Part shown: positions 20,701 to 28,300 of the stretch, piece by piece
Numbering within the stretch: the first letter of the stretch is position 1
Layout: the number at the start of each line of letters is the position of its first letter
NCBI GenBank assembly: GCA_949825045.1
Contig: OX463824.1
Location: 28,924,001 to 28,988,000, forward strand
Direction: 5' to 3'
DNA length: 64,000 bases
From: Argyresthia goedartella
Lineage: Eukaryota; Arthropoda; Insecta; Lepidoptera; Argyresthiidae
Notes under the pieces: generated by a model
What the model was told of the DNA's origin: nothing
What the model saw: only the letters and a program-made list of their open reading frames with translations
Database searches by the model: none
Made by a program: the position numbers and the translations under genes

Positions 20701-21429
20701 TTTCTTGTCAAAATGACACAAGTTAAAATCATTTAAACACTCTACACTGGGGTTAAAATCCTCTAAAGTTACACTTGCTTCAGTGGTATTCAGTATTTTT
20801 ACTGGAATTTTCCCATCCTGTGGTTTAACAATCATACTGGCCAAAAATATTCCTGGCTGAATCTCGTTCTGACATATCACACATTCATCTGTCAACATAG
20901 TTTCTATGAAATGTATAGATTCTGATCTAGGTGGAACCTTCAGCGATGTATTTCTATTACCGTTCAATATCGCCAAATCTATTTTCGTACCATTCATACT
21001 TGTCATCGATAAAGTCATTGTACTCATATTAATAACACATTGATATTTGTTTAAGAAATCGTGTCCTAATATAGCGCTTGCCTTACACGGCAGCGATGCA
21101 AATACATAAAAGGCATGTTGAAATACTTTTCCATTAGCTTCTAACTGTAAACATACATGTCCAATTGTTTCAACGCTCCCGCCAATTCCTTTTATAACTA
21201 TCTTCTTCTTATTGAATGGAATATGCAATCGAGTTACAAGATCATATGCAATGGCTGATATGGATGCGCCTGTGTCAATCAACCAATGACACAAATAGTT
21301 GTGGATGTTTAATTTTACGGTGAGTGAACTGTTACACGCAAAAATTACATGACTATTTTTATTCTCGAAAAAACTGCTGATTTTCTGAGTTGTTTTGTGT
21401 GGTTTCAGGGGTGTTTTCTGACATGACAT
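17728..21429 (-). CDS. pol: Gypsy-type Pol polyprotein (PR-RT-RNase H-integrase)
   Basis: 1233 codons, uninterrupted, carrying out reverse transcription and integration of the element. Protease: LIDTGAS with the aspartate at residue 52. Reverse transcriptase about 290-480: HLDLFSGYYQL (D401) and YLDD at 461-464. RNase H about 605-720: TDASG (D612), KELLAIVWG (E650), TDHKPLVYL (D675), NNVADALSR (D718). Integrase: zinc-binding H900, H907, C937, C940, then D970, D1030 and E1066, an exact DD35E spacing, and a GPY motif at 1200-1202. All catalytic residues are present. The ATG at 21429 follows a stop in the same frame, and the frame is +1 relative to gag with a 71-base overlap. So the protein is probably made by frameshifting within that overlap rather than from this ATG. 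Closest in wording to transposon 412 Pol. Confidence 0.97.
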   Translation of the reverse strand: MSCQKTPLKPHKTTQKISSFFENKNSHVIFACNSSLTVKLNIHNYLCHWLIDTGASISAIAYDLVTRLHIPFNKKKIVIKGIGGSVETIGHVCLQLEANGKVFQHAFYVFASLPCKASAILGHDFLNKYQCVINMSTMTLSMTSMNGTKIDLAILNGNRNTSLKVPPRSESIHFIETMLTDECVICQNEIQPGIFLASMIVKPQDGKIPVKILNTTEASVTLEDFNPSVECLNDFNLCHFDKKPRNSERVKSLFPLLNLNHMNKEERQSIESLCAKFSDIFHLPSDKLTSTSLLKQAIHLKPHATPVFVKPYRLPHSQKSEIKNQIDKMLEDGIIEPSKSEWSSPILLVPKKVDKNGSKKWRLVIDYRKVNDQIQDDKFPLPNITEILDSLSSSIYFTHLDLFSGYYQLNLEEDSKKYTAFCSGQYQMKRLPMGLKISPNAFSRMITLAMSGLTYEKCFVYLDDLIVFGRNLQDHNKNLCDIFSRLREVNLKLNPEKCDFLKKEILYLGHMVTGNGILPDPEKIRVMKDYPAPINLEEVKRFVAFANYYRKFIPNFAEKAYPLNRLCRKSIPFVWDSNCQNSFLALKESLMSPPVLQYPDFSEQNEFILQTDASGFAIGAVLCNNDGRPVAYSSRTLNKAELNYPTIEKELLAIVWGVKHFRPYLYGRKFKILTDHKPLVYLFNMKDPSSRLLKFRMIIEEYDFTVEYVKGSDNNVADALSRIKVTSQELKEMSECVVNVLTRAQKRRLNSADSPVDIVSTNRRSDQPKVVDIHKKPIESVELCLMDEKELRRIIMKDVERESKWFLYVPSRMKIYIHPRTRSQLTRAAFVRELGLFCKQCDIEEIFILKTEGHEVIVENIAQEIKHLGDRWTGPRMCILKNTIKVENKDDRRVILNDFHLLPTSGHAGIRRMYNNIRKYYFWIGLEKDIKEFVRRCDKCQKQKHTNHYIKEPMEVTSTAHTAFQKVFLDIVGPLDRDDNNYSYILTLQCELTKYVEAYPLVTKGSAEIARSFVNNFILRYGLVSEIATDRGAEFMSAIFKEVCTLLNISKLNSTAYHHQSIGALENSHKSLGNFLRIQTGNHPTSWSSWLPYWCFSYNTSVHSSTGYTPYELVFGKVCKLPSNLCKQSVDPLYNHDSYPQELRYRLQLSQKEARSNLLNSKLVRKSNYDKNINPIKYSPNDLILIKSETGNKLDTIYTGPYLVLKDVQPNVEILKNGKHEIVHKNRTKLYLQ
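21359..21429 (-). promoter_or_regulatory. gag-pol overlap with candidate +1 frameshift site
   Basis: The gag codon offset to the pol frame is one (22534-21429 = 1105, remainder 1), which needs a +1 (or -2) shift. The only slippery run in the overlap is TTTTTTC just before the gag stop (GAA TAA). +1 recoding is known for Ty3-like elements; use at this site is inference. Confidence 0.6.
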
Positions 21430-22534
21430 TCAAACTTTTATTATCGTTGTAGTTCCTGTGCCCTTGATTATTGTAGTAAGACCTACCTTGGTATCTCCCA
21501 CGTCCTCTTGGTGGTCCACGCCAGTTGTTACTCTGGTGCCCGCGACCGCCACGGTACTGGTGATGCTGTTGATACTGGTGGTGGCCTCTATAAGCGGATG
21601 GACCCCGCGACTGTCCTCTCTGGTATCGCCCACGGCCATTTCTCTGGTAACGGTTCCCTCTGAAATATCTGTTATTATTATTAGCGTTACTCATACCCAT
21701 TATTTCTCCTTGGACCGATGATGATGAGACTTCTTCGTCCTGCGCCGCCTGTATAGCCTCCTTGAGCGAGCTAAAATTCCGGGCAGCTATTATGGTACTC
21801 AACCTCTGATTTCGCAATCCGTCGGAAAATTTTTTGATTGCCGTTTTTTCATTCAGTGATTTTAACACCTGATAACTTGATGTGTTGCCTTCGGCTTGCG
21901 AAATAGTTAAGTCTACCATAAGCTCTGATATGGACTTACCAAACTCTCCTATGGACAAATTATTCTGCCTCATATTTTGTAATTTTGTTTGAATAGCAGT
22001 TGCCGATTTCCGTGTTAAAAGGTGCAATTTCATGTCCTTAATTAATCCGTCAATGGTTGTATAATTCGTGTTAAGTTTTAATTTAGCTGACTGCGACAAT
22101 CTGCTTTTCAAAACAAATACTATCAGATTAGCATGATCTTTTTGTTCAATTACCGATCCATAATATTCAATACCATCGATTAATTGCTTTGTATTATACT
22201 CCTCATCCGTCATAATCGGTAACAAGCTTAATGCCGTTTTCAGGTTAAAAGTCGCCATCTTAATTGGTTTACATAAATTTTCTATCTCAGAATACAATGA
22301 TTGAAATATCTCACTTAGCACCTCAATAGATTGTATTTCTCTCTTATCAATCTTACCAGATTTAACTAATTTACTAGTCTCATCTAAGACCTTATTATGA
22401 AGTAATACCAATGATTTCGCTTCACCAATTTTTTTTTCTAGTATATCACCTTTCCTACGACTTGGACCTAGTTTTATTAAATATGTACGTATTCCTTTTA
22501 AATCTTCATTTATCTGTTTGAAATTTTCTATCAT
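21359..22534 (-). CDS. gag: Gypsy-type Gag (capsid and RG-rich nucleocapsid)
   Basis: 391 codons. The first 270 residues are helical in composition, as expected of matrix and capsid: KMATFNLKTALSLLPIM at about 92-108 opens the capsid-like part, and LRNQRLSTIIAARNFSSL and EAIQAAQDEE end it. From about 285 to 355 the protein is dominated by arginine, glycine, tyrosine and asparagine (RGRGRYQGR, YRGGRGH and similar). There is no CCHC zinc knuckle, so RNA binding is presumably through RG motifs. That is a known arrangement in several insect Gypsy lineages. The frame ends 71 bases into pol. Near the end, CAG TTT TTT CGA could allow a +1 slip into the pol frame (TTT TTC GAG). The start at 22534 is in moderate context (GTAAAATGA), and gag is the second ORF of the genomic RNA. 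Confidence 0.93.
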   Translation of the reverse strand: MIENFKQINEDLKGIRTYLIKLGPSRRKGDILEKKIGEAKSLVLLHNKVLDETSKLVKSGKIDKREIQSIEVLSEIFQSLYSEIENLCKPIKMATFNLKTALSLLPIMTDEEYNTKQLIDGIEYYGSVIEQKDHANLIVFVLKSRLSQSAKLKLNTNYTTIDGLIKDMKLHLLTRKSATAIQTKLQNMRQNNLSIGEFGKSISELMVDLTISQAEGNTSSYQVLKSLNEKTAIKKFSDGLRNQRLSTIIAARNFSSLKEAIQAAQDEEVSSSSVQGEIMGMSNANNNNRYFRGNRYQRNGRGRYQRGQSRGPSAYRGHHQYQQHHQYRGGRGHQSNNWRGPPRGRGRYQGRSYYNNQGHRNYNDNKSLNVMSENTPETTQNNSENQQFFRE

Positions 22535-22692
22535 TTTACATTAACTAAAATCAATAATAAATGTATTTTTAAATAAAATATATGGATATGCATAGTTCAT
22601 TCATAGTTCATTGTTCATTTTAATGTTCATCGTAAGCACTTACTCACGCGGTACACTCCTATTACACACGCATTTTTGATTTCACTTTTGCA

Positions 22693-22971
22693 CTACACTG
22701 TTTCACCCGGCTGCATCCTCCTGAGCTGGAGCTGACCGCTGGCTGCAATTCTTTGCACCCTCTTGTTGAAACATATATTCATATACCTCGCTACGAAGAA
22801 CAGTCCCAAAATAATTACTGCCGACATCAACCAAAACAAGTAATCATTTGTGTGTGTCATATGGAAAATAATATTTTCGTTTTGTTGATGCACTTTATTG
22901 ATGTACCCGAATTGCGTGATAATGTCCTGCTGGGGTGGTGGTTTCGCGGTGGTAGTTGAAGTATTCCCCAT
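22693..22971 (-). CDS. Small membrane protein ORF upstream of gag
   Basis: 92 codons, the first ORF of the element's RNA, in strong start context (ACAAAATGG). The N-terminus MGNTSTTTAK has glycine at 2 and threonine at 6, matching the N-myristoylation rule. Residues 11-43 are polar. About 44-62 (YLFWLMSAVIILGLFFVA) is a single hydrophobic span long enough to cross a membrane. It is followed at once by C67, K70, R71 and R74 and a polar basic tail. There is no signal peptide, no zinc motif and no similarity I recognise. It ends 158 bases before gag and lies wholly inside the LTR-bounded element, so it belongs to it. As an element without env, it might use this protein at membranes; that is inference. 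Short ORFs before gag are, to my recollection, a feature of 412/mdg1-type elements. Confidence 0.75.
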   Translation of the reverse strand: MGNTSTTTAKPPPQQDIITQFGYINKVHQQNENIIFHMTHTNDYLFWLMSAVIILGLFFVARYMNICFNKRVQRIAASGQLQLRRMQPGETV

Positions 22972-23079
22972 TTTGTATTATTTATAATTTCACTTTTTCA
23001 TTATAATAGTTTTTAATTTTTGTTAGATGTCCACACGCGCGAATAAACTGAACTGAACTCAATCACCGCCTCTCGCGCA

Positions 23080-23102
23080 AGCCCGAAATGGCAAGGTCGC
23101 CA
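23080..23102 (-). promoter_or_regulatory. Primer-binding site of the Gypsy element
   Basis: The bases directly after the 5' LTR on the minus strand read TGGCGACCTTGCCATT. A TGG start abutting the LTR is the mark of a tRNA primer site. TGGCGACC fits the 3' end of some arginine tRNAs, but the rest diverges, so the primer is not settled. Confidence 0.75.
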
Positions 23103-23216
23103 TGTATGGTGGGAGCTTGGGAGACAAGTAATAACACAGGTTGCTGGATATCAACTACTCCTTTATTGGTTATAGGTAGGTGCCTTATATACTAACGAGC
23201 CTAGGTACATGCTACA
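23103..23216 (-). repeat. 5' LTR of the Gypsy element
   Basis: 114 bp, identical to 17448-17561, with TATATAAGG and AATAAA on the minus strand. Flanked on the outside by ATCT. Confidence 0.95.
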
Positions 23217-23497
23217 ATCTAATGTACCGACTCCCGTGTACCATTACAATAGGTTTTGGTTCCCTTGCGAGTTCTATAAAAATCCAACTTTTTACAGCAT
23301 AAACGGTCGTATCAAGCTTGTTGTTTTCACAGATTTAAAGGACCACCAACTTGAGTAATCGATATCAATTTCAACTTGAACCCTCCACGTGTTTCTCATA
23401 ATAAGGTCTTGACACACGGACAGACGGACAGACGGACAATGAAGTGATTCTGTAAGGGTTCATTTTTTCTCCTTTTAAAGTACGGAACCCTAAAAAA
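23217..23497 (+). repeat. Fragment of another interspersed repeat
   Basis: GACACACGGACAGACGGACA, TGAAGTGATTCTGTAAGGGT and AAAGTACGGAACCCTAAAAA have the layout of the right end of Rep-A-like repeats but with a different body (AATCGATATCAATTTCAACT). Probably a related family. Confidence 0.55.
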
Positions 23498-23534
23498 TAA
23501 TAAAAAAATCGGTTCGGCAGCAAGTACCGTACAA

Positions 23535-23900
23535 GCAACTTCTCTTGAGAAGAATTCTTTTTTTTAGAATAAAAGAATTTAAAGAATTTTCACGAAAAAG
23601 ATGACGTCATAGTGGGTCCGCCATTTTGAATTTTAAAAAACTGATGAAAGATTCGAAACCAGCACCCTCAAAAACCCACATCTACCCCTCAATACTTGGA
23701 ATTACATACAAAATTAACGTTGCGTGTTCAAAAAAGTCAGTTTTTTACAAATAAAAAACGAACCGCTGGACCGATTTTTTCTAGACTCCTTTCAGATCTA
23801 AGTCATGACGTGGCGTATCGATTGATATGGTCATCAAAGCGATTCGGTCCAGTAGTTATTGAGAAAACGAATTCCATAATTTTGATCACGTACATACGTA

Positions 23901-23938
<38 letters not shown>

Positions 23939-24055
23939 TCACTCTAAAAATGATTGCAAATGATTCTCCAGGTCTTAAAACGTAAAGAAAACACAAAATT
24001 ACCTATTTCAATTTTCAGACCTATTATAATAACTTCTCAAGAGAAGTTAATAATG
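23535..24055. repeat. TIR-like element with CA microsatellite
   Basis: AACTTCTCTTGAGAAG at 23538 and AACTTCTCAAGAGAAGTT at 24030 mark both ends; the motif is itself a palindrome. The interior holds GACCGATTTTTTCTAGACTC and a (CA) run at 23905-23932. The 83-codon plus frame over it has no recognisable domain and ends in the CA run. Confidence 0.55.
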
Positions 24056-24869
24056 GTAAGTCAAAAAAAAGCTTTTGCTCCAAAAAGAAGAAAATAAACT
24101 TTAAAATGAATCGGTCCATCAATTTACTACTTTACATAACTTATTCCTTTAAGTGACTTAAAAGCTTAATGCGAGATTCAGTTATGTTAGATAAATAATT
24201 ATGTAACTTGATTTGAGAAAAAGAAGTAAGTATGTATTTCCAAAATAGGTTGAAAATAGCTATTATATCATACAAAATGTGTAATTTAGTAAATTGATGG
24301 GTTTGATTCAATTTAAAGTTTATTTTATTCATTTTAGATCATTTAAATAAAGCCTTTTTTATTAAATAGAACAGACGATTCTGTTACGAGTTGACCATAC
24401 TCGGTTAACTGCAATAGGCATCTATTTATCGAATTCGTTTAGTTCTGGGAATATCGCTCTTAATAATAATCTCGAAAGCGACGAAAGACAGCGACGGAAA
24501 TTATTATTAGATCATAAGTAGGTGCAGAATAGAGATTCTGAAAACTGGTACTGTCGACATACCCCAAAATTTAAACATAGTCCTTATGACGCACGAAATA
24601 ATCATGTTGGAGAGTACCTTGGACTAGATTACGACAGTACCTACATTTGTACTGTACAAGCGACAGATCCTAGGAAGTTATCGCACTGGTCGTCATATTA
24701 TGTTTGAAGATCTAACTAACCGATTGACAACAGCTGTTTCGTCTTTTTCGGGAATGTCTAAACTAATCCTCCTTTAAGAGTAGTATTGAATTACTTGGCT
24801 AAACGTGATTACAGGGGATAGCAACAACAACAAGGTTTGGCGTTAAGATATAATAAACAATGGGAAATA
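24056..24869. other. No gene seen
   Basis: AT-rich sequence with short frames. Nothing matched to the window families. Confidence 0.4.
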
Positions 24870-25114
24870 TTAAACTGCACATCAAAAATACTGATTTGCA
24901 CAGCAAATATCAGGGCAAAATGCTGCGGTAGCTTAGGTGAAAGGTAAAGGGGGTGACCGAAGCGAAGCCCGCTTTATCCTTCGTCTTAGGTTGAAAATAT
25001 AACTAAAAATACTTAAAACATAAACTTGAGTACATATAAAATATTTAAAACGTAAAAAGTGTTTTTGCTGATCCGTTTTTGCTGTGCAAATCAGTATTTT
25101 TGATGTACGATTAA
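24870..25114. mobile_element. Rep-C TIR element, terminal type 1, copy 2
   Basis: Ends ACTGCACATCAAAAATACTG and CAGTATTTTTGATGTACG are inverted repeats with TTAA at both edges (24870 and 25111). The core is in reverse orientation to copy 1: GCTGCGGTAGCTTAGGTGAA, GGTGACCGAAGCGAAGCCCG, TTATCCTTCGTCTTAGGTTG. Best preserved copy of this terminal type. Confidence 0.88.
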
Positions 25115-25117
25115 ATA

Positions 25118-25182
25118 CTAGCCATAATAGTAGTTTATGTGACTGTTACATAATGGAGGGCATTAAAACTCGAGAATGGGGG
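25118..25182 (+). repeat. Rep-B copy 2, left part, cut by the BEL element
   Basis: AATAGTAGTTTATGTGACTG is the same outer end as at 2912-2934 (inverted) and 37950. It is followed by GAGGGCATTAAAACTCGAG, whose inverse CTCGAGAGTTTTAATGCC occurs at 31923, right of the retrotransposon. Confidence 0.75.
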
Positions 25183-25359
25183 TGTTGGCACCAGTCCTGT
25201 CTCTGGGAGTAGGGATCCTGGTGTGGTCTTCAATAAAAGGCTGGACTGTATATTTTTACGTAGGTTATAATGATGTGGAACATGATGTGTCACAATAAAG
25301 TCTCCATTCCGAGTGACAGATAATGGTGTGACAGCTGTCAATGGCGTTTGGTTTCACCA
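25183..25359 (-). repeat. 3' LTR of the BEL element
   Basis: 177 bp, same sequence as 31702-31878. On the minus strand it starts TGGTGAAACCAAACG and ends GGACTGGTGCCAACA. Confidence 0.96.
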
Positions 25360-25376
25360 TAGTCTCCCGGCCTTGA
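25360..25376 (-). promoter_or_regulatory. Polypurine tract of the BEL element
   Basis: AAGGCCGGGAGACTA on the minus strand ends at the LTR. GGGAGA is the purine run; the tract is broken by pyrimidines, so the exact primer is unclear. Confidence 0.45.
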
Positions 25377-25391
25377 AGGATCCTAGGATCT

Positions 25392-28300
25392 TCAATGATC
25401 AACTGGTAGTGGGCAGATGGTGTTGTAAGCACGTCGGATGATTCCATTTTTGGTTCGGATATCTGCGACCCTCGCGATTCCATCCGTCCCTGGTATGATG
25501 CGAACAACACGTCCTAAGAGCCACATCAAGGGTGGTGATGCTTTATTCTTGATGACTACTAGGCTGCCTTCCATCAAGTTACCAGTGGATTTGAACCATT
25601 TGGTTTTCTTCTGCAGCCATAATACATATTCTTCGGAGAAGCGGGTCCAGAAATGTTGTTTAAGGCATTCGATGCGTTTGAATCGTTGAAGGCTGTTGAC
25701 GTTGACAGTTTCGATCTGTGGATGGGGCAACATTAGGAGGGATCGGCCGATTAGGAAATGTGCGGGAGTAAGAGGACTGAGGTCCAAGGGATTGTCGGAT
25801 ATAGGAGTCAAGGGCCTCGAATTTAATATTGCTTCGATTTGACATAAGCATGTCGACATTTCTTCGAATGACAGATTGGATTGACCTAAGATCCGTCTTA
25901 GGTGATGTTTAATGGATTTGACCGCGGACTCCCATATACCACCAAAGTGTGGTGTGTAAGCGGGAATAAATGAAAAGGATATTCCTTCGTTTTCGATTTC
26001 AGAAGTTGAAACTTGTTTCAGAAGCCGTGACAGCTCGTTAAAAGCTCCGATAAAGGTGGTGCCGTTATCACTAAAAATGTTTCGAGGTTTTCCTTTCCTG
26101 GATATAAAACGATGTAGAGAAGCTATGAAGGCTTCTTTGGTGAGATCCGAGACGAGTTCAAGATGTACAGCTCTCGTTGCTAAACACACAAAGACACAGA
26201 TGAAGGATTTTAGCAATCTACAGCCACGCCCCTTGCGGTCAGCGATCATAATTGGTCCGGCGTAATCGACGCCTGTCTCTAAGAATGGGAACTCAAGGTG
26301 AACACGCTGTTCTGGAAGATTCCCCATCACGGGTTGAATTGTTTCTCCTCTTTGCCTGCAGCACCTGACACAAGAACGTACTGTCTTCTTTGCTAGATTT
26401 CTGGCGCCAAGAGCCCAATATTTATGCCTGGTACTGGCTAACAGTAATTGAGGACCTGCATGGAGGAGATCTTTGTGGTATTTGTCGAAGATTAATTTCG
26501 TTATTGGATGCTTACTGCAAAGCAAGATGGGATGCTTGACATTATAGTCGTAAAAAGAGTTGAAGAGTCTACCACCAACTCGTATAAGACCTTTCGAATC
26601 AAGAAAGGGCGAAAGGGGAAGCAGGCGATTTTTGGTTGGTAGATCTTTACCTAAAGTCAGAGCTATATGTTCTTCCGTAAAGGCCTCCTTTTGTGATAAT
26701 TTCAATAGGAAATGTAAAGCCTCAGAAAGCTCTGCTGATGTAAGAAATGTGTTCTTTTGTACGCGTTTTCTACATTTGTTGACGAATTTAAAGATGTAAG
26801 CCATGATGCGTTGCAATTTAGTGAAAGAGGATATAGTATGCATCATTGACTCAAGGTTATTATTGTCGTCATTGCTGATGCAAAGGGTCAGAACGATTTC
26901 TGGTAGCTCTACCTCTGTAGACCGAGGAAAGGCTGGCCACTGTGGCTCATTCAATTTTAAAAATGGAGGCCCTGTCCACCACGTACTACAAGAACCTATC
27001 TGGTCTGCGCTTAACCCGCGTGAGGCAATGTCTGCGGGGTTTTCTTGAGACGGAACATAGCGCCAAGTATGATCCTTGAAATCTTCCTGCATCTCAGAAA
27101 TTCGATGGCGAACGAAAGGCTTCAGCTGTGTGGGTGACGAAGAGAGCCATCCCAGCACGATGGTGGAGTCACACCAGAAGAAACAATGTTGTAATTTTAA
27201 GGTAAGTGAACTAAGAACTTTCGTACATAGTCTTGTTCCTAACAAGGCTCCGCAAAGCTCAAGACGGGGCATTGTGGTAGGTTTTATAGGTGCCACTTTG
27301 CTCTTTGCAGCCACAAGATGAACCTCAACTACACCATTCTTGGTTAAGGTGCGTAGATACACGCATGCACCATAAGCTTTCTCCGAAGCGTCCGTAAATA
27401 CGTGTAGTTGACGCATTATGGATGTATCACATGTTATCCAGCGTGGTATTTCTAAGCTGTTTAAGTGTGGCAATGTTGTTTCAAAGTGTGTCCATGATTT
27501 GTGTATATTGTCTGGCACACGTTCGTCCCAGGAGCATTTGCTTATCCACAATTGTTGCATTATGATCTTGGCCTCTACTATACAAGGTACGACTAAACCA
27601 AGTGGATCAAATATTTGCGCAATCGTGGATAAAATGTGTCGTTTTGTGACTTCGTCTTTGTTGTTTATGTTGATGACGTACGTAAATGTATCTGGAAAGC
27701 ATTTCCAATTGAGACCTAATGTTTTAGACAGTTCATTCTCGCTCAGGTTCAATGAGTCAGGCATGTGGCTATTTTTTGAAATTGTGTGCAAGATATCAGG
27801 GGAATTTGATTGCCACTTCCGAAGGTTAAGCTGAGCTGAGTTTAGGGTGTTTGCTACATCGCGACAGAGTTTGATTGTTTCATCAATTGTGCTTCCACCT
27901 GATAGGTAGTCGTCGACATAAAAGTCATGTAGTATAGTGTATTGTAAGTCCTTGTTTGTACATTCTTGGCCCAACTCCACAAGACATCTAGTTGCAAGAA
28001 AGGGTGCCGAAGCTGTGCCGTAAGTGATCGTGTTTAGAGTGTATGTTTTTAGTGGTTGTGTGGGATCTGGTCTCCATAATATTTGTTGCAACTCACGATA
28101 ACTCTCTTTCACCACTACCTGTCGGTACATCTTTTCGATGTCAGCAGATACGACATACTTATGCTGTCGGAATCTCAGTAAGATGGATTGAAGGTCGTCT
28201 TGAACAGTTGGCCCAACCATTTGTATATCATTATAGGACTTGCCCGACGTAGTGACAGCTGAGGCGTCAAAGACTACGCGAAGTTTTGTGGTTGTACTTG

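Larger units (their letters stand above)
17448..23216 (-). mobile_element. Ty3/Gypsy retrotransposon, 412/mdg1 type, apparently intact
   Basis: A 5769-bp element transcribed on the minus strand. Its two 114-bp LTRs (23103-23216 upstream, 17448-17561 downstream) are identical by eye and begin TG and end CA. They are flanked by the 4-bp duplication ATCT (17444-17447 and 23217-23220). Order in the sense direction: LTR, primer-binding site, short membrane-protein ORF, gag, pol (protease, reverse transcriptase, RNase H, integrase), purine tract, LTR. There is no envelope gene after pol; only about 166 bases separate pol from the 3' LTR. Identity of the LTRs and open frames indicate a recent insertion that may still be competent. 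Placement in the 412/mdg1 group rests on pol wording and is an inference. Confidence 0.95.

Noticed and set aside
21430..21721. Frames of 69 and 87 codons beside the gag-pol junction
   Set aside because: Low-complexity readings of the RG-rich gag tail in other frames (threonine, valine and glycine rich).
24870..25114. piggyBac-type MITE because of flanking TTAA
   Set aside because: The similarity between type 1 copies continues a few bases beyond TTAA at some ends, so TTAA may be internal and not the target duplication; superfamily left open.
27418..27834. 138-codon plus-strand frame antisense to BEL gag-pol
   Set aside because: Shadow of the real minus-strand polyprotein; no motif of its own. 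The same applies to the other plus-strand frames in 25438-29232 and 20478-20726.
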